This document shows, piece by piece, positions 9,006 to 18,258 of a DNA stretch of 64,000 nt. Position 1 is the first letter of the stretch. Each line of letters starts with the position of its first letter. This DNA is from Mesorhizobium japonicum MAFF 303099 (GTDB lineage Bacteria > Pseudomonadota > Alphaproteobacteria > Rhizobiales > Rhizobiaceae): contig NC_002678.2 in the NCBI RefSeq assembly GCF_000009625.1, positions 2,108,001-2,172,000 on the forward strand. Direction: 5' to 3'. The notes beneath the pieces were generated by a model, which worked only from the letters and a program-made list of their open reading frames with translations, did no database searches and was not told the origin of the DNA. The translations under genes and the position numbers were made by a program.

Positions 9006-9208
9006 GCAAATCCCCCATTGGTCAAGGGATAGCGCGGCTCTTCGGCAAAAACCATAGGGGGCTGCCGGGGCAGCGATCCGCCACCTCAGTGGCTCGGCGA
9101 TCAGCGAACAGGAGCATGAAAATGGCCGATCCCCGAAGGAACCGGCCAGGATTGGAGCAGGGTCTGAAAAATTCGGTCAGCAGGTCTGCCGACGCATGGC
9201 GCTCGTGT

Positions 9209-9451
9209 CTACGAAGCCTTCTTGATCGACGTCACCATGCCGGTCTTGTCATCGACGGTTACCGCCACCTTGGCGCCGACCTTCAGTTTGCCGATCTTCG
9301 CTTCCGGCGACAGCTGGTAGATCTTGCCGTCGTCGAGCGTAATTGACTTGGTCGTCGGATCGACCGCCTGGATGGTGCCCTGAACGGACGCGGCGTAGGC
9401 CGTACCGAGGAAGGCGAGCAGAGCGACTGTGGTTGCGAGGGTCTTCTTCAT
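9209..9451 (-). CDS. DUF1344 family small periplasmic protein
   Basis: 80 residues starting at the ATG at 9451. A signal peptide of about 20 residues (MKKTLATTVALLAFLGTAYA) is followed by a compact beta domain, GTIQAVDPTTKSITLDDGKIY and then KVGAKVAVTVDDKTGMVTSI, which matches the DUF1344 family common in Rhizobiales. The fold resembles small OB or ligand-binding modules. The function is unknown. Monocistronic. Confidence 0.85.
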   Translation of the reverse strand: MKKTLATTVALLAFLGTAYAASVQGTIQAVDPTTKSITLDDGKIYQLSPEAKIGKLKVGAKVAVTVDDKTGMVTSIKKAS

Positions 9452-9891
9452 CGATAGCACTCCGTGCTGTTTCACTTTCCGGGCTGCCGCTTTGGGCAAC
9501 GACAGCACCGAACGAGCCGACACTGGGCCTGAAAGCCTGCTGGCCGCAAATCACGTTGAGTGACTTTTTGCAAAGGAAATCATAGGCTTAATTCTGACAC
9601 ATTGCTTGCGGCTGGCGCAATTTCCAGCCGTATCGTTTGCGTCGACGCGCGCTGTTCGTCCACAAAAAGAGTCGTTTAGCCGATTGCGGCGGGCGCCTTC
9701 CGGTCATCACGCAGCCGCCATAATCCGCCCCGGATTGCATCACGCAACAGCCTGCTGATCTTCGATTGATACAAGTTTTGTTTCATGGATCAGCTCAACC
9801 GACATCTCAAAAGGTGGATAAAACTCGCGCTCTGGTTGCAAATTCGAAATGAATGCGCGATGATTTCAACCGTCGCGACGGGGGAGCCACG
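9452..9891. other. Intergenic stretch with no gene seen
   Basis: 440 bases between divergently transcribed DUF1344 and DUF2314 genes. Both promoters must lie here, but no convincing -35/-10 pair, operator or RNA gene could be singled out. The only local structure is a short stem, GGCTGGCGCAATTTCCAGCC, around 9611. Confidence 0.5.
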
Positions 9892-10386
9892 ATGAAACTT
9901 GCAGTCCGGACCATGATATCCCTGATGCTGGCGTTTGCTCCGGGATTGGCCGGCGCGCAAGGCGTGGGTCCGGGCGACGACAAAACGGTGATCTTTACTC
10001 CCGACGATCCCGATATGGCTCTGGCTACCGCCAAGGCGCTAGCCAGACTGGATGAATTCCTAGCCTTGTCCGAGGCTCCTCCCCCTGGGACAGACAGGTT
10101 CAAACTGAAGGTTAAGGTGCGGGATGGAAACGTCACCGAACATTTCTGGGTCACACCGTTCAGCCGCACCGAGACCGGCTTTGTCGGCATCCTGGCGAAC
10201 CAGCCGGAGGAAGTTCGCAATGTCGTCCTTGGGCAGACCATAGAATTCAACAGGGACGACATTTCCGACTGGGGCTATAGAAGCGGTGGGCGTCAAGTTG
10301 GCAGCTTCACCGTCTGCGTGATGTTCAAGAAAATGTCCAAAGAAGAAGCAGACACCGCGCGCGAACAATATGGCTTCGACTGCTGA
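9892..10386 (+). CDS. DUF2314 domain secreted protein
   Basis: 164 residues from the ATG at 9892, which has a GGGGAG ribosome-binding site. A Sec signal peptide (residues 1-22, ending GLAGAQG) leads to a DUF2314 domain: the segment KVKVRDG, then TEHFWVTPF and FVGILAN is the family hallmark, and DDISDWGY follows. The family is found in YegJ-like proteins of unknown role. It converges on the DUF3137 gene with 13 bp between stops and no visible terminator hairpin. Confidence 0.85.
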   Translation: MKLAVRTMISLMLAFAPGLAGAQGVGPGDDKTVIFTPDDPDMALATAKALARLDEFLALSEAPPPGTDRFKLKVKVRDGNVTEHFWVTPFSRTETGFVGILANQPEEVRNVVLGQTIEFNRDDISDWGYRSGGRQVGSFTVCVMFKKMSKEEADTAREQYGFDC

Positions 10387-10399
10387 CGGCGGGATCCGA

Positions 10400-11383
10400 T
10401 CAACCGATCTCGTCCGTCGCCCCGATCTTGCGTACCAGCGCCGCCGTCGCCAGCATGGCGCCCATGTCGGAGATCATCGGCGCGACATGCCTGGTGTAAT
10501 CGAGCGGCACCGAAATCTCCGGCAGCTCGAAGAAATTCTTCGCCTGCGGCAGCAACAGGAACCCGTCGCCGCCGTTGAGCGCGACGCGGGCGGGATCGTC
10601 CGGCCAGGTTTCGCCGAGCCATTTCAAGGCCTGCGCCAGCCGACCGGTCACCAGCGGCCGAGCCGCCTCGACATTGTCGGTGCGGAATTCGTAGGCCGCG
10701 TCGAGCAATGGCTCGCCCGACGATAGCTCCTGCAGTTTGGACCCGAACAGGCCGCGGAAAAAGCCGACGACCGCATTGGTCCGCCGCGTCGCAACCAAAA
10801 TCCCCGGGAACGGCGCGACGGCTTCGAAGGCGACGATGACGCCTTTGAAGGCCGTCGATGAGCCCTTGCCGGTGCCTTCCCGCAGTTCGGCTTCGTAGAG
10901 CTCGAACGGAAACCCTTCGTAGCCGCCGGAAACGACATCATCGAACGTTTGTCGATTGAAGGGCCCGACCGCCTCGCGCGGCAGCCGGTCGAACGAGTTC
11001 GGCCTGCCGCCATGCTGGTAGCGCACATCCCTGATGAAGCCGAAGATGATGGGCAGCAGCGTGTCGCGGAACGATTGCTGCAGCCGCGTCGCCGGCTTCA
11101 TGGCCTGGAAATAGAGCAGGATCGATGCCGCGAAGCCGATGACATAGAGGAATACATGCGGCGTCGAGAACCATTGCTCGTGGGGATCGGCGACCTTGTT
11201 GAACAGCCAGGCAATCACCACCACGGCCAGCAGCACCAGCCCGACGAACAGCGGCACCCGCCAGCGGACCTGCCGCACCGCCGAGGCCCGCGCCGCCTCA
11301 TAGGCCTCGATGTTCTTCCGGATGCCGGCGATGACAGTCTCATCAGGCATGAAATCCGCTGCTTCCACCGCCACCCCCCGCAA
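10400..11383 (-). CDS. DUF3137 domain membrane protein
   Basis: 327 residues. Two adjacent hydrophobic helices (about 44-64 and 76-95) are followed by a large cytoplasmic domain typical of DUF3137: FDDVVSGGYEGFPFELYEAEL, then FKGVIVAFE, PFPGILVATRR and a closing segment with GGDGFLLLPQAKNFFELP. The family function is unknown. The start at 11383 includes a short leader; the ATG at residue 12 is an alternative. The upstream flank carries an inverted-repeat element (11467-11643). Confidence 0.8.
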   Translation of the reverse strand: MRGVAVEAADFMPDETVIAGIRKNIEAYEAARASAVRQVRWRVPLFVGLVLLAVVVIAWLFNKVADPHEQWFSTPHVFLYVIGFAASILLYFQAMKPATRLQQSFRDTLLPIIFGFIRDVRYQHGGRPNSFDRLPREAVGPFNRQTFDDVVSGGYEGFPFELYEAELREGTGKGSSTAFKGVIVAFEAVAPFPGILVATRRTNAVVGFFRGLFGSKLQELSSGEPLLDAAYEFRTDNVEAARPLVTGRLAQALKWLGETWPDDPARVALNGGDGFLLLPQAKNFFELPEISVPLDYTRHVAPMISDMGAMLATAALVRKIGATDEIG

Positions 11384-11466
11384 GCCTCGACAGGTTCATG
11401 ATAGCTGGTTTTGTGCCACGTATCGACTACGCTGCCGCGAGACGGTGCCTATCCGAAAACGTCGGC

Positions 11467-11643
11467 GCCGCCCCTCATCCGCCTGCCAGCACCTTCTCCC
11501 CGTATAGTGACGGGGAGAAGGGAGTTAGCCGTGCCGGCGGCGCTCCACTTGCAACGCTGGCAATTGGCGAAACCATCGATAACGGCGTCCTTCTCCCCGG
11601 TACTATACGGGGAGAAGTGCCCGGCAGGGCGATGAGGGGCAGC
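11467..11643. repeat. Long inverted-repeat intergenic element (MITE-like or rhizobial palindromic repeat)
   Basis: Two imperfect arms of about 56 bp, 11467-11523 and 11588-11643, are reverse complements of each other around a 64-bp centre. Each arm is itself built from a nested palindrome, CTTCTCCCCG with its complement CGGGGAGAAG, plus an outer CCCCTCATC box. CTTCTCCC-type palindromes are a frequent intergenic motif of Mesorhizobium genomes. No transposase is encoded. Confidence 0.75.
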
Positions 11644-11675
11644 GCCATACCTGTCCGATGGTAATGCACTTGCTT

Positions 11676-12797
11676 TCATGTGCAGTGCTGCCGAAAGATC
11701 GCGCCCAGCCGCCCCTCGACCTTGTCGCGCATACGGCGCTCCAACCCCTCCACCGGCACTAGTCGCTCATGATCCCCGTCCCGCAGCCGCACGAACGGAT
11801 GCATCTGGTAAGCCGCAATCGCACCGCGCGACCCCTCATCCGCACTGACATCCGCGACAAAAATCCCGCCAATGCGCCCCGGCCATGGCTGGCGGGCGAG
11901 CGCGGTGCCGAGGAGATCGCCGAGCCCATAGGCGACGACAGTCTCGCCGATCCGTTCCACCGGCTGCATCACATGCGCATGGTGGCCGGCGATCAGCCGG
12001 ACACCCTGCCCGGCCAGGCGCCTGGCCAATGCCCGCGTCCCGGCCCGCGGAAAGTGCCGGAACTCCCAGTCCCAATGCGGCACCGCGCAAAGAAGATCGA
12101 AGCCGCGCGGCCAGCCGGCCAGATCGCTGCTCATCGACACACGCCCGGCAAACAGGCTCTCATCTGCATTGCGCCATAGCGTGAAGGCGGCGAAGCCGAC
12201 ATTCAACAGCCGAACTTTGACCGGCTGCACTGCGCCATCGGCGGCAAGGCCTATGCTGCGGATGCCGAGCCGCTTCAGCGCCGCCACCGTCTCGTCGAGA
12301 CCGGCGACGCCCTGATCGAGGACATGATTGTTGGCTAGCGACAGCACCAGTTTTTCGTGCGCGATACCGACCGCCGCCAGCGCCTCGGCCAGAAACCGCT
12401 CGCTCATCGCATGATGCGTGCCGAGCTTTGTGCCGAGCACCGCGCTCGGCCTCTCCAAGACAGGGCTTTCGCAATTGCCGATCACCAGATCGGCAGCGCC
12501 AAGCAGTGCCTTGATTGCCGGATCGCAGTCCGGCGCATGCCGGTTGGCCACCGCCGAGATATCGCCGATGAAGGCAAGCCGCACCGTCTGCCTTGGCGGT
12601 GGTTCCATCAACCTCCCCGCCATCGGCGCAAACCCCAAAGCATCGCCGCTAAGTGACGGCTTCAGAAAACGCGGCAGCCAGGACAGTTTGTAGGAAAGCG
12701 GATAATTCGACACGCGACGCCCAATCGTTTGCCTTGTGTAGACGGTCCGGCGAGCAGGTTGAAGCGTGTCCTTCGACAATCGCACATCTTGGATCAT
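11676..12797 (-). CDS. CapA family metallophosphatase-like protein
   Basis: About 373 residues from the ATG at 12797; a GTG at 12812 and a GTG at 12713 are also possible because no strong ribosome-binding site decides. The core is the CapA/PgsA fold related to metallophosphatases: LAFIGDISA (metal Asp), LVIGNCESP (Asn/Glu), SLANNHVLDQG (Asn-His motif), HWDWEFRHFP and IAGHHAHVMQPVE with VAYGLGDL. CapA proteins take part in poly-gamma-glutamate or capsule metabolism. No signal peptide or transmembrane helix is evident and no other capsule genes are nearby, so the role is open. Confidence 0.85.
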   Translation of the reverse strand: MIQDVRLSKDTLQPARRTVYTRQTIGRRVSNYPLSYKLSWLPRFLKPSLSGDALGFAPMAGRLMEPPPRQTVRLAFIGDISAVANRHAPDCDPAIKALLGAADLVIGNCESPVLERPSAVLGTKLGTHHAMSERFLAEALAAVGIAHEKLVLSLANNHVLDQGVAGLDETVAALKRLGIRSIGLAADGAVQPVKVRLLNVGFAAFTLWRNADESLFAGRVSMSSDLAGWPRGFDLLCAVPHWDWEFRHFPRAGTRALARRLAGQGVRLIAGHHAHVMQPVERIGETVVAYGLGDLLGTALARQPWPGRIGGIFVADVSADEGSRGAIAAYQMHPFVRLRDGDHERLVPVEGLERRMRDKVEGRLGAIFRQHCT

Positions 12798-12884
12798 GGC
12801 CCGCCCGGCCACATCGATGCCGACAGGCGCGACGCCGCAAAACGTGTATATTTGCTCCGCGCGACACAGATATCGGGGGAGACG

Positions 12885-14141
12885 ATGAACCGACTTTCAA
12901 GCCTGCTGGCATCCGCATTCATTCTGCTCGTGCCGCTGTCTTCGGCGCACGCCGCTATGCCCGAAGCGGCAACCGCGCTTTTCGATGCGAAGACCGTGGC
13001 CGCGCGCGACAGCGCTCTGTCGACCCTGGAGGCGGCCGCACCGAAAGACCCGGCATCGGCCTATGCCGCCGGCGCCGGAGAATTCTTCACCGCACTTGAA
13101 CTGCTCGCCAGCGGCCTGCACCGTCACGGTTTCGAAAGCCCGCAATCCTTCATGCTGCCGCTGATGCAGCTGCCGGTTCCCTCTAATCCCAATCCCGAGC
13201 CACTGACCTACGAAGAGTTCCGCGCCATATTGGTCACCTTCCGCGACAGGCTGGCAAAATCCGCCGCGACGCTGGGTTCGGTGCCGGCCGATGCCGATAT
13301 CGGCATGGTCATCGACCTTACCCATGTCGGCATCGACCTCAACGAGGACGGCACGATCGCGCCGGACGAAAGCATGGCGGCCATCATGGCCGCGCTGTCG
13401 CACGGCAGCATTTCGCAGGGCGATACCGCACCGGTGCTGACCTTCCGTTTCGACCGCGCCGACGGCTATTGGCTGCAGGGCTATGCCGAGTTCCTGATGG
13501 CGCAGGCCGATTTCTGGCTGGCGCATGATTTCAGAGGTACTTTCGACGGCTCCTTCCACATGCTGTTCCCGCGCGCCAAGCTGCCATTGCAGGATATTCT
13601 CGTGCCGCCGCCCAGCGAGATGGGCTCGAGCATCTTCTCCTCGGAATGGCGCATCGCCGATTTCATCTCGATGGTGCACATGATCAACTGGCCGGTGGTC
13701 GAGCCGGAGCGCCGCAAGGCGGCACGCCAGGAATTGCTCGAAATGATCCGGCTGTCCCGCGAAGACTGGAAAGCGATCCGCGCCGAGACCGACAATGACC
13801 GCGAATGGCTGCCCGGGCCGCAGCAGAAGGGCGAGAACCCGCTGACCGGCCTCGAAGTCGGCGAGGAGCAGGTGCAGGCCTGGCTCGCCACCTTGAGCCT
13901 GGCCGAGGACCTGCTCGAAGGCCGCGCGCTGCTGCCGCATTTCCGCGTCACCGGCAAAGGCATCAACATGAAGCGCTTCTTCGACGAGCCGAAGCCTTTC
14001 GACCTGGTGCTGTCGATCACCGGCCCTGGCATCGCGCCCTATCTCGAAAGCGGCAGGATCCTGACTAGCGAGGATTTCGACCAGATCCAGCGCGAATTCG
14101 GCGGCGGCGGGTTTTTGACGTTCGCGCTGTGGTTTAACTGA
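12885..14141 (+). CDS. Secreted protein of unknown function with an EF-hand-like loop
   Basis: 418 residues from the ATG at 12885, preceded by GGGGGAGA. It has a Sec signal peptide (residues 1-23, ...SSAHA) and an acidic all-helical body. The loop DLNEDGTIAPDES near residue 150 has the D-x-N-x-D-G spacing of a calcium-binding EF-hand. No enzyme motif is recognised. Divergent from the CapA gene. Probably periplasmic or extracellular; calcium binding is inference from the loop. Confidence 0.75.
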   Translation: MNRLSSLLASAFILLVPLSSAHAAMPEAATALFDAKTVAARDSALSTLEAAAPKDPASAYAAGAGEFFTALELLASGLHRHGFESPQSFMLPLMQLPVPSNPNPEPLTYEEFRAILVTFRDRLAKSAATLGSVPADADIGMVIDLTHVGIDLNEDGTIAPDESMAAIMAALSHGSISQGDTAPVLTFRFDRADGYWLQGYAEFLMAQADFWLAHDFRGTFDGSFHMLFPRAKLPLQDILVPPPSEMGSSIFSSEWRIADFISMVHMINWPVVEPERRKAARQELLEMIRLSREDWKAIRAETDNDREWLPGPQQKGENPLTGLEVGEEQVQAWLATLSLAEDLLEGRALLPHFRVTGKGINMKRFFDEPKPFDLVLSITGPGIAPYLESGRILTSEDFDQIQREFGGGGFLTFALWFN

Positions 14142-14149
14142 GCGGCCTA

Positions 14150-14250
14150 TCAGAACTTGGGTCCCTGCCCTCGCCAGGCGGGGAAAGGACCCAGGTTCGC
14201 CGGGTCCGCCAGCAATTGCGGGAAAATCGTGAAACGGTTTTCCCGGAGAA
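14150..14250. terminator. Pair of hairpins between convergent genes
   Basis: Two stem-loops occupy the gap between convergent genes: ACTTGGGTCC pairing with GGACCCAGGT (about 14155-14194), and GGGAAAA pairing with TTTTCCC (about 14220-14244). Either could end transcription from both sides; no long T run follows. Confidence 0.4.
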
Positions 14251-14256
14251 ATTACG

Positions 14257-14568
14257 TCAAACAAAGAGCTGGAAAAGCCGCCGCTGGAGCCGCAGCAACC
14301 CGGCCAGGGCGGCGACTATCAGCGCGTTCGATATCAGGCCGATCGCGGCGGTCGTCCAGGCGATGTCGCCGGATTGGCCAATGATAGCGAACGGAAATCC
14401 GGCCGCGATCACGACAATCGCCGCGAGCAATCCAAGCCAGCCCATGCCCTGCCGCTTGACCAACCGGCTGAGGAAATAGGCGATCCCGACCAGCAGGATC
14501 CGCAGCGGGTCCAATATCTGGGTGATGACAATGGCGGTCAGAAGCATGTGTAAGAACCGGAGTGCCAA
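14257..14568 (-). CDS. Small three-helix membrane protein
   Basis: 103 residues from a TTG at 14568, or 96 from the ATG at 14547. Three hydrophobic helices (about 8-34, 43-64 and 71-92) make it an integral membrane protein, with a basic C-terminus (RLQRRLFQLFV). It starts 6 bp after the stop of the secreted esterase gene, so it is the last member of a four-gene operon running from 19128. No family is recognised; a role as partner of the membrane-bound operon product is inference. Confidence 0.6.
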   Translation of the reverse strand: MALRFLHMLLTAIVITQILDPLRILLVGIAYFLSRLVKRQGMGWLGLLAAIVVIAAGFPFAIIGQSGDIAWTTAAIGLISNALIVAALAGLLRLQRRLFQLFV

Positions 14569-14574
14569 AAGGCC

Positions 14575-15510
14575 CTAACGCTGAAACCCGTGCAACCGGG
14601 CGAGCAACCATTGCAACGGATTGCCGACGAAGGCGCGGGTGACGAACGTATCGTGGGCGGCATCGGATGCAAGCAAGGCGATGGTGCCGGCTTCGAGGCG
14701 GCGGGGCGGATCGGAACTGGCGTCGATGCCCTGGCCCGCCAGCAACTGCCGGATCTCGGCATTGCCGGAGGCGGAGGATTTGCCATAGGCGCTGACGAAG
14801 AAACTTTTCCGGTGCTGCGCGATCCAGCTGGCGAAAATATCGGCTTCGTCGAAGACGGCGTCGAGCAGGATGACGCCGAGCAGGCGTCCACCGATGTCAC
14901 CGTTCCTGAGAATGGAAGCGGCCGGATTGTAGCCGCCGCTATAGGCGACCAGCACCACCGGCATGGCGTCGAACTTTGCCGCCTTGGCGCCGGTCAGCTT
15001 AGCCAGTCCCTGTGCCGCCTCGGCCATGAATTTGGCAAAATAGCCCTGCGTCCAGAAATTGCCGGCGCTGGAATCCTGCGCATTGCTGGCGAATTGCGGC
15101 GCCACCAGCACGGCGTTGAGGCCCGACGCCTCGACCTGCGCGACGACCCGCTGGCGGCCGACCACGTCGCGCTGCAAGGTGGCGCCATTGCCGTGGAAGA
15201 ACACCACGATGAGAGCCGGCTTGGTCGGATCGAAGCCTTTCGGCACCGCCAGCAGCGTCGATCGGTCGGAATAGGTCTCGTCTTCCCAATAAATGCCGCC
15301 GCGCGGCGAGGTGTGGCCGTGCCTTCCATCCGCCGCCGTGACGTCGAGAAACGACGCGGAGCCGTCAGGCAGCTTGCCTCGATAAGGGAAGGGCGACGAC
15401 TTGAACGGCACGATGGTCGAGATGGCCTTGCGCAAGCGCGCCCCCTGGCTGGCCACCGGAAACATCGCCGTGGCCAGCAATCCGGCGACGATGGCGCGCC
15501 GGTCCGGCAT
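14575..15510 (-). CDS. Secreted alpha/beta-hydrolase (putative esterase)
   Basis: 311 residues; the ATG at 15510 overlaps the stop of the upstream gene (ATGA), which fixes the start although the frame stays open further upstream. Residues 1-23 form a signal peptide with an RR pair (DRRAIVAGLLATAMFPVASQG). Hydrolase landmarks: VVFFHGNGA (oxyanion hole) near residue 100, the nucleophile elbow VAYSGGYNPA near residue 190 and a late His in AAHDTFV. The family resembles exported esterases or feruloyl-esterase-like proteins. Translational coupling suggests it acts with the membrane protein encoded just upstream. Confidence 0.75.
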   Translation of the reverse strand: MPDRRAIVAGLLATAMFPVASQGARLRKAISTIVPFKSSPFPYRGKLPDGSASFLDVTAADGRHGHTSPRGGIYWEDETYSDRSTLLAVPKGFDPTKPALIVVFFHGNGATLQRDVVGRQRVVAQVEASGLNAVLVAPQFASNAQDSSAGNFWTQGYFAKFMAEAAQGLAKLTGAKAAKFDAMPVVLVAYSGGYNPAASILRNGDIGGRLLGVILLDAVFDEADIFASWIAQHRKSFFVSAYGKSSASGNAEIRQLLAGQGIDASSDPPRRLEAGTIALLASDAAHDTFVTRAFVGNPLQWLLARLHGFQR

Positions 15511-18215
15511 CAGGCCGCTACCAGCCGGATGGACGGCGCCCTGGATGGCAACAGCACGGCGAAGAAGGCCGGAATGGCGATGAGATAGGCAATCGCCGCC
15601 CATTGCAACACGGCGCTTAAGCCGAAGCTGGTGGCGACGATCGGCACGGCGGCCGAGCCGATGACCGAGAAACAGCCATTGATGCCCCAGGCCCAGACGA
15701 ACAGATGCTCCTTGCCGAGCCGCGCCAGCCAGGTCATGGCGGTGGCCATCGGCATGCCCATCAGGAAGGCCGGCGGCGACACCAGGAGAAAGCAGAGCAG
15801 CAGGCGCACCGCATAGGGATAGGCGCCGATCCGGTCGAGCACCGGCGACAGATAGAAGCCGTAGGCGAGCAGCAGCCCGCAGACAGACAGCAGCACTATG
15901 GGCAGCAGAGTCCTGGCGCGTTCGAAGATGTGCTCGGCAAACAGGCTGCCGAGGCCTGAAAACACCAGCATCGAGGAGATCAGCACCGAGGCCGACACCG
16001 TCGGGTTGGCCAGCGCCACGGTGAAGCGGCTGATCAGCCCGACCTCGACCATGATGTAGCCGAGGCCGAGACAGGCGAAATAGAGGATGGTGCCGAGCTT
16101 GCCGCGCGAGCGCGAGAACACGATGCGCCAGCCGAAGATGACCGGCAGCAGCACCAGCGACGCCGCCGCAATGCAGGCAATGCCGAGCGTCGCCCAGATC
16201 AAGAGATAGCCCCAATCGTCCTGGAACAGGTCGAGCCGGTCCAACGTGCGCGGCAAATCGGCGACCTTCACATAGGCGGCGAAATAAGGCTGGTCGTTGC
16301 TGAGCGCCCGGGCGTCGAAGACGTAGTCGCCGGCAAGTTTTTCCCAGCCGCCGGTCAGAAGCGCGTGCCAGGTCATGCGCTGCAGTTCCGTCGCCGGCAA
16401 CACTTGCGGGCCGGTATCGCCGCCGGCGCCCGCACAGGCGTCGAGCGTCGGATCGGCCGGCGCCGTCGGATCGCAGTCGGGGTTAGCTGGGGCGGTCGGG
16501 TCGGCAGGCGCGGTCGCACCGGAGGCCGGCTGCGTCAGCGTCGCGTCCTGTCCGCTGCCGAAGATAGAGGCGCGATAATCATCGAGAACCTTTTGCGCGC
16601 CCGAGCCGTCATAGGTCATTCCCGGATAATAGACTTCCTCCCAGGACATCGACTTGGTGTAGTCGCGCAGCGTCTTGATTTCGGCCTCGGTGAAGCCGCC
16701 GCGCTTGAACAATACGGTCGTGGTCGAGAGGTAACTCGAGACGGCGAAGATGTCGTTGGCCGCACCTTGGCTGTCGAAGGTCCTCGCCGCTTCGGCGACG
16801 GTCGAATAGAGCTTCAGGACCGATTTCGGCGGCTCTTCCTTGTTCCACAAGGTGATCGACAGCACACCGCCATCGGCCAGCGCATGCATGTAGCTCAGCA
16901 TCGCTTCGCGCGTGTAGGCATATTTTTCCGAGATGGCGAAGCCGCCGGGATTGGACAGGCCGACACTGTCGGCGAGGCTGAGGTCGATGACATCGTAGCG
17001 CTCCCTCGTGTTGGCGAGGAACAGGCGCCCATCATAGTCGATGACCTTGAGCCGCGGCTCGGCCAGGATATCGCCGGTGACATCCTTCAGCACCGGATCG
17101 CGGAACGCCCGCAAGGTCATCGGATTGCTCTCGGCGACGGTCACCGAGGTCGAACCGGCATTGAGCGCGGCCTGCGTGGAGATGCCGCCGCCGAACTGCA
17201 CGACGAATGTCTTGGGCTTGTCCTTGATGACATAGGGATAGTGCATTGGCAGATAGCGGAAATAGAGCTGCTCGGCCGGCGCCAGATTGCGCATGATGCC
17301 TTCCGGCCCGTCGCCGTCGCGGTACATGCCGACATAGGTGTTGGCCGGCACTTCGGGCATGCCGAAGGCGGCATTGTCGCTCAGGCCCGGCGCGAAATGC
17401 ATGTAGGAACTGGCATAGACCTGCAGATCGCCGAAGGGCGAGACGCTGCGGTAGATGCGCTTGCCGTCCGGAAAGTTGCGGGCATAGGCGACGCCCTTGT
17501 ATTGCGACACGGCAATGTCGGGGATGCCGAGCAAGCCGGGCAGCATGAGGTAGCCTGATATCGACAGCGCCGCGACCACGACGCCGGCGACGACGCTCTT
17601 CCAGGCGCCGAAAGCCAGGAACCACAGGATTGAACCTGCGGCCCAAAGCAGGAGCGGCACGACGATGATGGTTTCAGGCGCGAACAGATAGAGCGACACC
17701 AGCACGGCGAGGCCGGCGAGCCCCGAACCGGTGAGGTCGGCGAAATAGACACGGCCGAAGGCGGTGCGGCTTTTCAGGAAGACGATGCCGAGGAAGAACG
17801 CGCCGGCCAGGAACGGCAGGAGATAGAGCAGGAAATTGGCGAGCAGCCGCCATTTCTGCGCCGGGTCGGACACCAGGAAGATGGCGTTGAACGGCACTGT
17901 CTGGGCGACGAGGTTGGAGCCGACGGCGAGCGGGCCGATCAGCAGCAGGGCCGCGGTGGCCGCCCCTTGCCAATGGCGGTCGAACCAGCCCTTGCCGGCG
18001 AAGATGACGACGCTGGACAGCGAGAAGCCTAGCATGGCGAGGCTGACCACCAGCGAACCGAAATGCGACCAGCTGCCGACCGCGAACACACGCATGATAG
18101 CGATCTGCAGCGCGATGATGGCGCCGGCGATCAGCCCGACCGCGAGGTAATGCGCGAGCCGAGGCGCCTCAAGCGAGGTGATGCTTGGTCGAGAGGTCGA
18201 TACAACAGCCGTCAT
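15510..18215 (-). CDS. Giant membrane protein with spermidine-synthase/methyltransferase-like domain
   Basis: 901 residues. Several hydrophobic helices (about 20-230) are followed by a soluble spermidine-synthase-like Rossmann domain (about 330-540) and another set of helices (about 645-890) ending near LLPSRAP. The nucleotide loop reads VVQFGGGIST, not the GGGDG of true aminopropyltransferases, and the catalytic-loop equivalent reads IDLSLADSVG. A low-complexity insert at about 552-600 repeats T-A-P-A-D/N-P and contains two Cys. It lies 43 bp after the exported isoaspartate methyltransferase and overlaps the esterase. True activity unknown; aminopropyl or methyl transfer is inference from the fold. 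Confidence 0.8.
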   Translation of the reverse strand: MTAVVSTSRPSITSLEAPRLAHYLAVGLIAGAIIALQIAIMRVFAVGSWSHFGSLVVSLAMLGFSLSSVVIFAGKGWFDRHWQGAATAALLLIGPLAVGSNLVAQTVPFNAIFLVSDPAQKWRLLANFLLYLLPFLAGAFFLGIVFLKSRTAFGRVYFADLTGSGLAGLAVLVSLYLFAPETIIVVPLLLWAAGSILWFLAFGAWKSVVAGVVVAALSISGYLMLPGLLGIPDIAVSQYKGVAYARNFPDGKRIYRSVSPFGDLQVYASSYMHFAPGLSDNAAFGMPEVPANTYVGMYRDGDGPEGIMRNLAPAEQLYFRYLPMHYPYVIKDKPKTFVVQFGGGISTQAALNAGSTSVTVAESNPMTLRAFRDPVLKDVTGDILAEPRLKVIDYDGRLFLANTRERYDVIDLSLADSVGLSNPGGFAISEKYAYTREAMLSYMHALADGGVLSITLWNKEEPPKSVLKLYSTVAEAARTFDSQGAANDIFAVSSYLSTTTVLFKRGGFTEAEIKTLRDYTKSMSWEEVYYPGMTYDGSGAQKVLDDYRASIFGSGQDATLTQPASGATAPADPTAPANPDCDPTAPADPTLDACAGAGGDTGPQVLPATELQRMTWHALLTGGWEKLAGDYVFDARALSNDQPYFAAYVKVADLPRTLDRLDLFQDDWGYLLIWATLGIACIAAASLVLLPVIFGWRIVFSRSRGKLGTILYFACLGLGYIMVEVGLISRFTVALANPTVSASVLISSMLVFSGLGSLFAEHIFERARTLLPIVLLSVCGLLLAYGFYLSPVLDRIGAYPYAVRLLLCFLLVSPPAFLMGMPMATAMTWLARLGKEHLFVWAWGINGCFSVIGSAAVPIVATSFGLSAVLQWAAIAYLIAIPAFFAVLLPSRAPSIRLVAA

Positions 18216-18258
18216 TCAGGCCCCTTGATGCGGCGGCTTAGCCCGACAGCACGGCAAC

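Noticed and set aside
15511..16215. N-terminal extension of the secreted esterase frame
   Set aside because: The frame is open but lies within the membrane protein gene; the ATGA overlap and signal peptide fix the start at 15510.
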